Shown piece by piece: positions 25,075-33,516 of a stretch of 64,000 nucleotides of DNA (positions are counted from its first letter, which is position 1; the number at the start of each line of letters is the position of its first letter). The notes below the pieces were generated by a model. That model searched no databases and was not told the origin of the DNA. It saw only the letters and a list, made by a program, of their open reading frames with translations. The stretch is from Gammaproteobacteria bacterium (GTDB lineage: Bacteria; Pseudomonadota; Gammaproteobacteria; Ga0077536): positions 1 through 64,000 of the forward strand of contig SHZJ01000001.1 in assembly GCA_009692365.1 (NCBI GenBank), given 5' to 3'. Made by a program: the position numbers and the translations under genes.

Positions 25075-25534
25075 AAAAAATACCCCCGAGAACATCGTCA
25101 TTTATACCGATGGCGCGTGTCGAGGTAACCCGGGGCCGGGCGCGTGGGGTGCCCTGCTGCGCTGTGGGGACAAGGTCAAGGAGCTATCGGGCGCCGAGCC
25201 TGCCACGACCAACAATCGCATGGAGTTAATGGGGGCGATCGCCGCCCTGGAAGCGCTCAAGCGGCCTTGCCGCGTGGCGGTCTACACCGACTCGCAGTAC
25301 GTCAAAAAAGGCAGCACCGAGTGGATCAAGGACTGGATCAAGCGTGGTTGGCTCACCGCCGCACGCCAACCCGTGAAGAACGCCGACCTGTGGCAGCGCC
25401 TGCAAAGCGCAACGCAAGGCCATCACATTGAGTGGCATTGGGTGAAAGGCCACGCCGGCAACCCGGGGAACGAGCGGGTTGACGCACTGGCCAACGCCGC
25501 CCTCGACCAACTACTGGCGGATCCCCCGCTCTGA
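25049..25534 (+). CDS. rnhA: Ribonuclease HI
   Basis: A 161-residue enzyme that degrades RNA in RNA/DNA hybrids. Active-site residues are in place: [21 protein letters not shown] (first Asp), [15 protein letters not shown] (Glu), [13 protein letters not shown] (second Asp), [19 protein letters not shown] (His and last Asp). The basic handle region [23 protein letters not shown] matches E. coli RNase HI. The start may be this ATG or MPEKNTPEN six codons later, which would almost remove the overlap with the methyltransferase. It is 25 bp upstream of dnaQ. Confidence 0.97.
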   Translation: MNWNPRMPEKNTPENIVIYTDGACRGNPGPGAWGALLRCGDKVKELSGAEPATTNNRMELMGAIAALEALKRPCRVAVYTDSQYVKKGSTEWIKDWIKRGWLTAARQPVKNADLWQRLQSATQGHHIEWHWVKGHAGNPGNERVDALANAALDQLLADPPL

Positions 25535-25559
25535 GCAACCCCTGGAGACCCGCCGCGCC

Positions 25560-26282
25560 ATGCGCCAAATCATCCTCGACACCGAAACCACCGGCCTGAC
25601 GGTGGAAGACGACCACCGCATCATTGAGATCGGTTGCATCGAGTTACGCCACCGACGAGTGACCGAGCACCGTTTCCACACCTACCTCAATCCGGAGCGC
25701 GAGGTGGACGCTGGCGCCGCCGCGGTCCACGGCATGACGCGGGATAAATTACGCGATGCGCCCCGTTTCGGCGATGTGGTGGAAGAATTTTTGGCCTTCG
25801 TGCGTGGCGCCGAACTGATTATTCACAACGCTGCCTTTGATGTGGGCTTTCTGGACCGCGAACTGGCGCGTGTAGGTCCCGCGTGGGGACGGCTGAGCGA
25901 CTATTGCAGCGTGTTCGACACGCTCACGTTGGCGCGTGAACTGCATCCCGGGCAGCGCAATAGTCTGGATGCCTTGTGCAAGCGCTATGAGGTGGACAAC
26001 GCCCATCGCAGTCTGCACGGCGCCCTGCTGGATGCCGAATTGCTCGCCGAGGTCTATCTCGGCCTGACGGGCGGGCAGGGCGCATTGAGTTTCGAGGGGG
26101 CGAGTGCCGGTGCGCGCGCCGCCCCGAGCGCGAACCTGGCAGCGGGCCTGCGGGTGCGGCCGCCGGGGGTCAGGTTGACGCCGAGCGAGGCCGACCTCAC
26201 CGCCCACGCGGCGCGCCTGGCGGTCATCGACCAGCGCAGCGCCGGTCGCTGTCTGTGGCTAGCCGCCAGTACCCCAGCCTGA
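25560..26282 (+). CDS. dnaQ: DNA polymerase III epsilon subunit (3'-5' proofreading exonuclease)
   Basis: A 240-residue DEDDh exonuclease. I start at MRQIILDTETTGLTVEDDHRIIEIGCIE, trimming 27 codons from the ORF-track entry, which overlapped rnhA. Exo I (DTETTG), Exo II (IIHNAAFDVGFLDREL) and Exo III (HRSLHGALLDAELLAEVYL) are all intact. The C-terminal tail is the family's variable linker plus alpha-binding segment. The rnhA-dnaQ pairing is widely conserved, though in E. coli they are divergent whereas here both are on the plus strand. A hairpin with a T-run follows the stop directly. Confidence 0.97.
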   Translation: MRQIILDTETTGLTVEDDHRIIEIGCIELRHRRVTEHRFHTYLNPEREVDAGAAAVHGMTRDKLRDAPRFGDVVEEFLAFVRGAELIIHNAAFDVGFLDRELARVGPAWGRLSDYCSVFDTLTLARELHPGQRNSLDALCKRYEVDNAHRSLHGALLDAELLAEVYLGLTGGQGALSFEGASAGARAAPSANLAAGLRVRPPGVRLTPSEADLTAHAARLAVIDQRSAGRCLWLAASTPA

Positions 26283-26283
26283 T

Positions 26284-26595
26284 TTAGCTCACGGCCGCGG
26301 TGAGCTTTTGCAGTTCGCCGCTTTGGTAGAGGTCCATCACGATGTCGCAGCCGCCGACCAGTTCGCCGTCGATGAAAACCTGCGGGAAGGTTGGCCAAGA
26401 GGAGTAGCGCGGCAGGTGTTGCCGAAAATCTGGCTCCGACAAAATGTCGACCGCGTGGAATTCCGCCCCGCAGGCCTTGAGCGCCTGCGAGGTGCGCATG
26501 GAGAATCCGCACTGCGGAAACTGCGGCGTGCCCTTCATAAACAACACGATGTGGTGTCCTTCGACGACTTGCTTGATGCGTTCCATGATATCCAT
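26284..26595 (-). CDS. grxD: Monothiol glutaredoxin GrxD (CGFS type)
   Basis: A 103-residue Fe-S cluster-carrying glutaredoxin. I start at MDIMERIKQVVEGHHIVLFMKGTPQ because GAGG is suitably placed upstream; the ORF-track version adds 13 residues. The active site is CGFS (PQCGFSMRTSQALKACG), and glutathione-binding WPTFPQVFIDGELVGGCDIVMDLYQSGEL is complete. It lies tail to tail with dnaQ, separated by a single base. Confidence 0.96.
   Translation of the reverse strand: MDIMERIKQVVEGHHIVLFMKGTPQFPQCGFSMRTSQALKACGAEFHAVDILSEPDFRQHLPRYSSWPTFPQVFIDGELVGGCDIVMDLYQSGELQKLTAAVS
26286..26309 (+). terminator. Rho-independent terminator for dnaQ inside the 3' end of grxD
   Basis: AGCTCAC (26286-26292) and GTGAGCT (26300-26306) form a perfect 7-bp stem with a GGCCGCG loop, followed by a short T-run (TTTT). 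It starts four bases after the dnaQ stop and uses the last codons of grxD on the other strand. Confidence 0.65.
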
Positions 26596-26803
26596 TGAAT
26601 TACCTCGGCTGTCTAGAGTGTAAGTTACGCTCATTGTAGGGTTTTAGATGCGCGCGCGTGAAGCTTCATTTGGGTGGGCCGCAGCTCGTGAATGACGGCT
26701 GGGATGGCGTTAGGCTTGAATCTTCAAAGTCGCTCATTGAAAATAAGGGGCTAGGCCGCGTGTGCGGGCATTAAACATCGAATGAACCATTTGGGAGAAA
26801 GTT

Positions 26804-26899
26804 ATGAATCCACTCGAGACCTTGCAAGGCACCGTCGCTGCGGGCGTCGTGCTGGCCGTCCTTCTGGCCTATGTGGCCAAGCAACTCGTCGGCGCCTAA
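26804..26899 (+). CDS. 31-residue single-helix membrane peptide (below ORF-track cutoff)
   Basis: ATG preceded by GGGAG at a six-base spacing opens a 31-residue frame ending in TAA: MNPLETLQGTVAAGVVLAVLLAYVAKQLVGA. A short polar N terminus is followed by one strongly hydrophobic helix (about 10-24) and a Lys-containing end, as in small subunits of membrane complexes. It sits 47 bp upstream of the PuuD-like membrane protein on the same strand, and that gene has its own AAGGAG site. Ribosome site, composition and placement all favour a real gene. I do not recognise a named family. It could be a companion subunit of the downstream protein (inference). Confidence 0.65.
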   Translation: MNPLETLQGTVAAGVVLAVLLAYVAKQLVGA

Positions 26900-26946
26900 G
26901 CCTGCGCTGACGAATGAACCAAAATCCCGCTTAAGGAGAATCGAGA

Positions 26947-27474
26947 ATGGAGATCGCAATATTCGACCGCTGGCTGCACATCGTCGCCGGTGTGATGTGG
27001 ATAGGCCTGCTGTATTACTTCAACTTCGTGCAGGTACCGGCCTTAGGGCAGGCCGCTGCAGAGGCTAACAGCGGCGGGCCTGGTGGGGCCGCCATCACGA
27101 AATATGTCGCGCCGCGAGCCTTGTTCTGGTTCCGGTATTCGGCGCTAGTCACGTGGCTGACCGGCGCCTACTACCTCCACGCCAGTCCCTACACCCTGCA
27201 CGGCGCGTTCACGCTCGGTTTAAGCGCTGAGCCGCGCAGCCTAGCCCTGACCGGCATCGGCATGGGCGCTTGGCTAGGCACCATCATGCTGCTGAACGTG
27301 TGGGGCTTGATCTGGCCTAACCAGAAGAAAATTCTCGGCATCGTGCCGGCTACCGACGAGCAGAAGGTGCACGCCCGCCGCGTCGCGTTCTTGGCCTCAC
27401 GCACCAACACGGCGCTCTCCATCCCGATGCTGATGTTCATGCAGTCTGGGCACGGTCTGCCGTTCTTCGGCTAA
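26947..27474 (+). CDS. PuuD/urate-oxidase-N-like integral membrane protein
   Basis: A 175-residue polytopic protein with about four helices: DRWLHIVAGVMWIGLLYYFNFV near the N terminus, FRYSALVTWLTGAYYLHA, GIGMGAWLGTIMLLNVWGLIWP and a hydrophobic C-terminal segment. The sequence resembles the N-terminal membrane domain of the PuuD/urate hydroxylase family (DUF989), but is much shorter and has no cytochrome c domain or CxxCH. Conserved His residues in the helices (WLHIVAG, YYLHA) could bind haem. A good AAGGAG lies upstream. Urate oxidation itself is doubtful given the truncated architecture; an electron-transfer or assembly role is possible. The preceding 31-residue gene may encode a partner. 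Confidence 0.72.
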   Translation: MEIAIFDRWLHIVAGVMWIGLLYYFNFVQVPALGQAAAEANSGGPGGAAITKYVAPRALFWFRYSALVTWLTGAYYLHASPYTLHGAFTLGLSAEPRSLALTGIGMGAWLGTIMLLNVWGLIWPNQKKILGIVPATDEQKVHARRVAFLASRTNTALSIPMLMFMQSGHGLPFFG

Positions 27475-27497
27475 GCCGACCGCACGGCGGCGCAACT

Positions 27498-27523
27498 TGG
27501 ACCCGGCCAACTGGCCGGGTCCA
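27498..27523 (+). terminator. 11-bp perfect hairpin between the PuuD-like gene and argD
   Basis: TGGACCCGGCC (27498-27508), loop AACT, GGCCGGGTCCA (27513-27523): a perfect 11-bp stem with a tetraloop, 24 bp after the PuuD-like stop. The following bases (GCATTTCT) form only a weak T-rich tail. It most likely ends the upstream transcript. Confidence 0.6.
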
Positions 27524-27561
27524 GCATTTCTAGCAACCCCGTTTTTGCGCAGAGTACGCCC

Positions 27562-28761
27562 ATGAACATCCCCGCTATCATGCCGACCTATGGTCGGATG
27601 AACGTCAAATTTGTGCGCGGCGCCGGGGTCTGGCTGTGGGATGACGAAGGCCGCCGCTATCTTGACGCCCTGAGCGGCATTGCGGTGTGTGGCCTCGGCC
27701 ACGCACATCCGCGCTTGGCCGCAGCGTTGTGTGCACAAGCCAGCGTGCTCTGGCACACCTCCAACCTGTACCGGGTCGAATGGCAGGAGCGACTGGCCGA
27801 AACCCTCATCGGCCGCAGCGCGCTGGACGCCGTCTTTTTTGCCAACTCGGGGGCGGAAGCTAACGAAGCCGCGATCAAAATCGCCCGCCTAGCGGGCCAT
27901 CGCGCCGGCGTAGAACGGCCGGTCATCATCGTCATGGACGGCAGTTTTCACGGGCGCACCCTCGGGGCGCTGAGCGCCACGGGCAACGCCAAGGTGCAAC
28001 AGGGCTTTGGGCCCTTGCTCGAGGGCTTTGTGCGGGTGCCGTACGGCGATGCGGCGGCGGTCGCGCGGGTAGTGGCGGAAAACCCGGCGGTGGTGGCGGT
28101 GATGGTCGAGCCCATTCAGGGCGAAGGCGGGGTGGTCGTGCCAGCCGCCGACTACCTCCCCGAACTGCGGGCACTGTGCGACCGCCACGGCTTGCTGTTG
28201 ATGCTGGATGAAGTCCAGACCGGCATGGGTCGGACCGGCCATTGGTTTGCCTGCCAAGGCATGGGCGTGCGCCCGGATGTCATGACGCTCGCGAAAGGAC
28301 TGGGTAACGGCTTTCCCATCGGCGCCTGCTTGGCCGCCGGGGCCGCGGCGGCGGTCTTGCAGCCGGGCTCGCACGGTTCCACTTTTGGGGGCAATCCGCT
28401 GGCGGCCTGTGTGGCCCAGACGGTGTGCGAGGTCATTGAAGAACAGCAACTGACCGCTCGCGCCGCGACTTTGGGCGTCGCCCTGCGCGCGGGCTTTAAA
28501 CGCGAACTGGCACATTTGCCAGGCTTCGTTGAGGTTCGGGGCCGCGGTTTGATGCTCGGTATCGTGCTCGACCGGCCCTGCGGCGTGTTGGTGCAACGGG
28601 CCCTGGAACAAGGCCTGCTGATCAACGTGACCGCCGAGCAGGTGCTGCGCTTGCTGCCCCCGCTGATCTTGAGCGACGAGGAAGCGGGCCTGATAGTGAC
28701 TGGGGTCAGCGCGTTGGTTGCGGCGTTTCTGGCTGAAACCTCCGTCCCGGCAGGCGCATGA
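27562..28761 (+). CDS. argD: Acetylornithine aminotransferase
   Basis: A 399-residue PLP-dependent class III aminotransferase of arginine synthesis, converting N-acetylglutamate semialdehyde to N-acetylornithine. Family landmarks are LWDDEGRRYLDALSGIAVCGLGHAHP, FFANSGAEANEAAIKIAR, FHGRTLGALSATGN, VMVEPIQGEGGVVV, LLMLDEVQTGMGRTGHWFACQ and the PLP lysine in VMTLAKGLGNGFPIGA. Its stop overlaps the start of argF (ATGA), so the two are coupled. Close relatives act on succinylornithine or other substrates; linkage to argF makes ArgD the best call. Confidence 0.93.
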   Translation: MNIPAIMPTYGRMNVKFVRGAGVWLWDDEGRRYLDALSGIAVCGLGHAHPRLAAALCAQASVLWHTSNLYRVEWQERLAETLIGRSALDAVFFANSGAEANEAAIKIARLAGHRAGVERPVIIVMDGSFHGRTLGALSATGNAKVQQGFGPLLEGFVRVPYGDAAAVARVVAENPAVVAVMVEPIQGEGGVVVPAADYLPELRALCDRHGLLLMLDEVQTGMGRTGHWFACQGMGVRPDVMTLAKGLGNGFPIGACLAAGAAAAVLQPGSHGSTFGGNPLAACVAQTVCEVIEEQQLTARAATLGVALRAGFKRELAHLPGFVEVRGRGLMLGIVLDRPCGVLVQRALEQGLLINVTAEQVLRLLPPLILSDEEAGLIVTGVSALVAAFLAETSVPAGA

Positions 28762-29672
28762 GCATTCGGCACTTCATCCAGTTCGCGGACCTCTCCGGCG
28801 CCGAAATTCGCACGCTGCTGGCACGTGCGACCGAACTCAAGCAACGGCGCGCGGCCGGTGACAGGCCGCGGCTGTTTGAGCACAAAGTGCTGACGATGAT
28901 TTTTGAGAAATCCTCGACCCGCACGCGAGTGTCGTTTGAAACCGCCATGATCGAGGGCGGCGGCGGGGCTATCTTCCTGTCGCCACGCGACTCGCAGCTA
29001 GGGCGCGGCGAACCGGTGGAAGACACCGCACGCGTGCTCTCGCAAATGTGCGACGCCATCATGGTGCGTACGTTCGCCCATGACATCGTCGAGCGGCTGG
29101 CCCAATTCGCCAGCGTGCCCGTGATTAACGGCCTCACCGACCGCTTCCATCCCTGTCAGGTGCTGGCCGATATGCAAACTTATTTCGAGCACCGTGGCGA
29201 CATCGCGGGGCGCAAAGTTGCGTGGGTCGGCGATGGCAACAATATGTGTAATACCTATATTGAAGCGGCGGCGTTGTTGGATTTTGAGCTGGTGGTGGCG
29301 GTGCCGGCGGGCTTTGAGCCCTCGGCATTGCCCGCCGCGTCCAGCGCCCAGGGCCATGTGACCCTCACCGAAGACCCCATGGAGGCCGTGCAGGGCGCCG
29401 ATCTCGTGGTGACGGACGTCTGGGTCAGCATGGGGCAAGAGGAAGATGCCGCTCGGCGCCGGCAGGTCATGGCGCCTTTCCAGGTCAATTCGGCGTTGCT
29501 GGCACGCGCCGCGCCGCGCGCGCTGTTCATGCATTGTCTCCCCGCCCACCGCGGCGAGGAAGTTGCTGCCGAAGTCCTCGAGTTGCCCCACAGCGTGGTG
29601 TGGGAGGAGGCGGGCAATCGTCTGCACGCGCAGAAGGCGTTGCTGGAATTTTTGTTGCAGTCGGGCCGCTGA
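28758..29672 (+). CDS. argF: Ornithine carbamoyltransferase
   Basis: A 304-residue cytosolic enzyme making citrulline from ornithine and carbamoyl phosphate. The carbamoyl-phosphate loop KSSTRTRVSFE, the second His/Gln site HPCQVLADMQTYFEH, the ornithine/Asp region VWVSMGQE and HCLPAHRGEEV are all present. It follows argD with a 4-bp overlap and precedes surE by 5 bp, so the arginine genes may be in one transcript with surE-pcm-nlpD. Confidence 0.96.
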   Translation: MSIRHFIQFADLSGAEIRTLLARATELKQRRAAGDRPRLFEHKVLTMIFEKSSTRTRVSFETAMIEGGGGAIFLSPRDSQLGRGEPVEDTARVLSQMCDAIMVRTFAHDIVERLAQFASVPVINGLTDRFHPCQVLADMQTYFEHRGDIAGRKVAWVGDGNNMCNTYIEAAALLDFELVVAVPAGFEPSALPAASSAQGHVTLTEDPMEAVQGADLVVTDVWVSMGQEEDAARRRQVMAPFQVNSALLARAAPRALFMHCLPAHRGEEVAAEVLELPHSVVWEEAGNRLHAQKALLEFLLQSGR

Positions 29673-29677
29673 CCGGC

Positions 29678-30424
29678 GTGCGATTTCTGTTGTGCAACGA
29701 CGATGGCTACCGTGCCCCCGGACTGTTGGCGCTGGCCACCACCCTGCGCGCCTTGGGCGCGGTGACCGTGGTGGCCCCGGAACGCAACCGCAGCGGTGCC
29801 AGCAATTCTTTGACCCTCGATCGCCCGCTGCGCGCGACTTTGGTGGCAGACGGGGTGTTTATGGTCGACGGCACGCCGGCCGACTGCGCCTATCTAGCCC
29901 TGACCGAACTGCTGCCTGAAAAGCCCGATCTGGTGGTGTCGGGGATCAATGCCGGCGAAAATCTGGGCGACGATGTGCTTTACTCGGGAACCGTCGCGGC
30001 CGCGATGGAAGGCTGTCTGTTGGGCACCCCGGCGCTGGCGTTTTCACTGGCGAGCCCTGACCCGACGGACTATGCTGGGGCGGCCCGTATCGCCGGGGAG
30101 CTGGTCCAAAAATTCATTGCAGAAGGCATGCCGCAGCACTGGTTGCTCAATATCAACATCCCGAATGTGCCGGCGCCCACCCTGCGCGATGCGCAGATTA
30201 CCCGCTTGGGGCGGCGCCAACGGGCGGCGGTGTCAATTATGCAGCGGGACCCGCGCGGCCGACCGATGTACTGGATCGGTCCCGCCGGTGCGCCCGGCGC
30301 GCAGGCAGGTCCCGGCACCGATTTTCATGCCATTGCCGCCGGCGTCGTCTCGATTACCCCCTTGCAGATGGACCTCTCGGCCTACGCCACGATGCCAGAC
30401 CTTGCGCAATGGTTGAGGAACTAG
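29678..30424 (+). CDS. surE: 5'/3'-nucleotidase SurE
   Basis: A 248-residue metal-dependent nucleotidase with polyphosphatase activity known in relatives. The proper start is a GTG (VRFLLCNDDGYRAPGLLAL) 5 bp after argF. The ORF track begins inside argF in another frame. Motifs are the metal-binding NDDG, VVAPERNRSGASNSLTLDRPL and DLVVSGINAGENLGDDVLYSGTVAAAMEG. The surE-pcm-nlpD order matches the E. coli stationary-phase locus. Confidence 0.95.
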   Translation: MRFLLCNDDGYRAPGLLALATTLRALGAVTVVAPERNRSGASNSLTLDRPLRATLVADGVFMVDGTPADCAYLALTELLPEKPDLVVSGINAGENLGDDVLYSGTVAAAMEGCLLGTPALAFSLASPDPTDYAGAARIAGELVQKFIAEGMPQHWLLNINIPNVPAPTLRDAQITRLGRRQRAAVSIMQRDPRGRPMYWIGPAGAPGAQAGPGTDFHAIAAGVVSITPLQMDLSAYATMPDLAQWLRN

Positions 30425-30434
30425 CGCCCCGACC

Positions 30435-31094
30435 ATGATGACCGACCGCAGTGGCATAGGCCTAACCTCGCAGCGAGCCCGTAACCGGCTGGTCGATCTG
30501 CTGCGGAATATGGGTATCAGTTCGGAAGAAGTCTTAGCACTCATCAGCAGCACGCCACGGCATTTATTCGTCGATGAAGCTCTCGCCAGCCGCGCCTACG
30601 AAAACAACGCGCTGCCCATCGGCTACGGCCAGACCATCTCCCAGCCCTACGTGGTGGCCGCGATGACGCAAGTGCTGCGCGAGAGCGGTCCACTAGACCG
30701 TGTTTTGGAAATTGGCGGGGGCTGTGGTTATCAGAGCGCGGTTTTGGCCCGCATTGCGAGTCAGGTATACACCGTCGAGCGCATTGCCGCGCTCGCCAAC
30801 CGGCTGCGCGCGCGACTCCACGAACTGCACATTGGCAACGTCCGGGTGCGCCACGGTGATGGCCGTTTGGGATGGGCCTCGCAGGCGCCCTTCGACGCGG
30901 TGCTGGTGGCGGCGGCGGCGCCCAATATACCCAAAGCGCTGCTCGAGCAATTATCGATTGGCGGTCGGGCCGTGATGCCGATCGGGCGCCAGGGGGAGCA
31001 AATGTTGACCCTGTTTCGACGCACCGAGGACGGCATCGATGAGCAAGCGCTGCAGCGTGTCAGTTTTGTGCCCCTGCTAGAGAATGTTGACTAA
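30435..31094 (+). CDS. pcm: Protein-L-isoaspartate O-methyltransferase
   Basis: A 219-residue repair enzyme that methylates isoaspartyl residues in aged proteins. Substrate region: PRHLFVDEALASRAYENNALPIGYGQTISQPYVVAAMTQ. SAM motif I: VLEIGGGCGYQSAVLA, followed by VYTVERI. The C-terminal AAAAPNIPKALLEQLSIGGRAVMPIG is also typical. It is 10 bp after surE and its last codons overlap the nlpD-like start (ATGTTGACTAA). Confidence 0.95.
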   Translation: MMTDRSGIGLTSQRARNRLVDLLRNMGISSEEVLALISSTPRHLFVDEALASRAYENNALPIGYGQTISQPYVVAAMTQVLRESGPLDRVLEIGGGCGYQSAVLARIASQVYTVERIAALANRLRARLHELHIGNVRVRHGDGRLGWASQAPFDAVLVAAAAPNIPKALLEQLSIGGRAVMPIGRQGEQMLTLFRRTEDGIDEQALQRVSFVPLLENVD

Positions 31095-32067
31095 GTTGCG
31101 CCTAGGGAGGGGATTTGCGGCGGCATTGGCGGGCTGCGTGGGCGCGGCGCTGCTGGGTGGCTGCGCGGGGACCAACACCGCACCCATCGAGCAGAAATCT
31201 TTCGCCACCCCAAGCGCGCCCTCGAAGCTCGCGGTACCGCACGCCGGCGCGCCGGCGCCGACGACCCCGCCGAGCGTGTATCGGGTGGTGGCGGGCGACA
31301 CCCTGTATTCCATCGCCTGGCGTTATGGGCTGGATGCGCGAGACATCGGGCGTTGGAACAAACTCGATAATTTCAACCGTATTCTGGTGGGCCAGTCGCT
31401 GGTATTGCGCCACAACCCCGCGCCCGTTGCGCCAGCGAGTCGACCTGCCGTCCCGGTGGGCGCACCGCAGCCGACGGCGGCAACCCCCATTGCGCTGGCC
31501 GCGCCGCTCGCCACTCAAGTTGACAGCGCACCGGGAGCGGTGACGCCGACGCCCACCGCCGGCCCGGCACCCGCCGCTAGTCCAGCGCCCACCGCCGGCC
31601 CGGCGTCGACGGCGAGCGAGGTCGACGACGCCGCCGAGGCAGAGGACGATGCTGCCGTGGAGGAAACCTCTGCCGCCGCCGAGGGTGCGCGCAGTAGCGC
31701 GGGCATCGAGTGGCGCTGGCCGGCCACGGGCACCGCTAAAAATACCGTCGTGGCGAGCGGCGCGGCAGGTCTCGACATTACCGGCCAACGGGGCCAACCG
31801 GTCTACGCAGCGGCCGAGGGGCAAGTGGTGTACAGCGGCAACGGATTGCGGGGCTATGGCCAACTGGTGATCATCAAGCACAGCGAGGTGTTTCTGAGCG
31901 CCTATGCGCACAACGATAAGCTCTTGGTGAGCGAGGGAGCTCAGGTCCGGGGTGGTCAGCAGATTGCGGCGATGGGCGACTCCGATGCGGATGTCGTGGC
32001 ATTACATTTTGAAATTCGCAAAAACGGCAAGGCGGTCGAGCCGCGGCAGTTTCTGCCCGCGCGTTGA
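31084..32067 (+). CDS. nlpD: NlpD-like lipoprotein with LysM and degenerate M23 domain
   Basis: A 327-residue outer-membrane-anchored regulator of septal amidases. The lipobox is LLGGC (CVGAALLGGCAGTN). One LysM follows (YRVVAGDTLYSIAWRYGLDARDIGRWNKLDNFNRILVGQSLVLR), then a long Pro/Ala/Thr linker (about 120-205). The C-terminal M23 (LytM) domain is GLDITGQRGQPVYAAAEGQVVYSGNGLRGYGQLVIIKH. Zinc ligands are missing: HxGID is AAGLDI and the HxH is LHF (VVALHFEIRKNG). As in E. coli NlpD, it is therefore expected to activate an amidase rather than cut peptidoglycan. rpoS, the usual next gene, is absent. Confidence 0.9.
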   Translation: MLTKLRLGRGFAAALAGCVGAALLGGCAGTNTAPIEQKSFATPSAPSKLAVPHAGAPAPTTPPSVYRVVAGDTLYSIAWRYGLDARDIGRWNKLDNFNRILVGQSLVLRHNPAPVAPASRPAVPVGAPQPTAATPIALAAPLATQVDSAPGAVTPTPTAGPAPAASPAPTAGPASTASEVDDAAEAEDDAAVEETSAAAEGARSSAGIEWRWPATGTAKNTVVASGAAGLDITGQRGQPVYAAAEGQVVYSGNGLRGYGQLVIIKHSEVFLSAYAHNDKLLVSEGAQVRGGQQIAAMGDSDADVVALHFEIRKNGKAVEPRQFLPAR

Positions 32068-32211
32068 GTGCAGTGGGGTGGCGGTTCGTCCCGCTTGGCG
32101 ACCATCGCCGCTGCGGGTAGGGCAGTTCGGGCGGGTCACCGAATGCGACCGACAGGCCCCAGACAGCGCCGCGGCTATGCCATGGGTAATGCGCGTCGGC
32201 GCTCCGCGCGC

Positions 32212-32601
32212 TTAGGCAGGTGGCAGCGCGGCAAGCGGAAACAGCGCCGCACAGACTGAGCGAGATTCTGCGACCAGCACGTTATAGACGCGGCAAGCCG
32301 CGGCCGTCGTCATAACTTCGCAGCCAATGCCGCGCGCCAGAATGCCGGCCATGGTCTGCGGCGGTAAAAAAATTTGTCGGCTACCGGTGCCGATGATGAT
32401 GAGATCGGTACCTAAGGCACACAGCCCGGCAATATGTTCGGCGGTGAGTTCGTGCACCGTGGCGGGAAGTTGATCGCCCGAGAGGTAAGCGCCGGCGATG
32501 ACGAGAGCCGTGGTGATCCTGCGCTCGCCTACTAAAAATTCCCCGGGGCCGTAGGCGCGAATGGTGGGAGTTGCGGCGCCGGTGTCCAGTTCAAATTTCA
32601 T
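32212..32601 (-). CDS. Mth938-like domain protein (DUF498)
   Basis: A 129-residue single-domain protein of the Mth938/NDUFAF3-like family. Recognisable parts are TIRAYGPGEFLVGERRITTALVIAG, ELTAEHIAGLCALGTDLIIIGTGSRQIFLPPQTMAGILARGIGCEVMTTAAACRVYNVLVAESRSVCAALFPL. Bacterial members are small cytosolic proteins of uncertain role; the mitochondrial homologue helps assemble respiratory complex I. It converges with nlpD and diverges from adk. About 145 bp between nlpD and this gene show nothing. Confidence 0.9.
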   Translation of the reverse strand: MKFELDTGAATPTIRAYGPGEFLVGERRITTALVIAGAYLSGDQLPATVHELTAEHIAGLCALGTDLIIIGTGSRQIFLPPQTMAGILARGIGCEVMTTAAACRVYNVLVAESRSVCAALFPLAALPPA

Positions 32602-32681
32602 GCTGTTTATCGGTGTGGCTTGGCTGGGATGTCGCGACGACTAGCCCCGTGCCGGGGCCACCGTTCCTGATGAACCAATGA

Positions 32682-33362
<681 letters not shown>

Positions 33363-33430
33363 AAAAGATGTGGGTTTGTTGCGTTGAAGAAACAGAAAAT
33401 TCACTTGGCGGATTTTCTTAACCAGATTGC

Positions 33431-33460
33431 TTTACATGTGCTCGCTAGCCGCAGTATAAA
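33431..33460 (+). promoter_or_regulatory. Sigma70-type promoter for the histone H1-like gene
   Basis: TTTACA (33431-33436) and TATAAA (33455-33460) are separated by 18 bp, placing transcription start near 33467, about 50 bp before the ATG. The surrounding DNA is unusually AT-rich for this window. Confidence 0.6.
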
Positions 33461-33516
33461 TGCGCCCGTGGTGTTGTTTTTTTTATTCAACTCAAGTTGA
33501 AAAGGGGACTTTTAAA

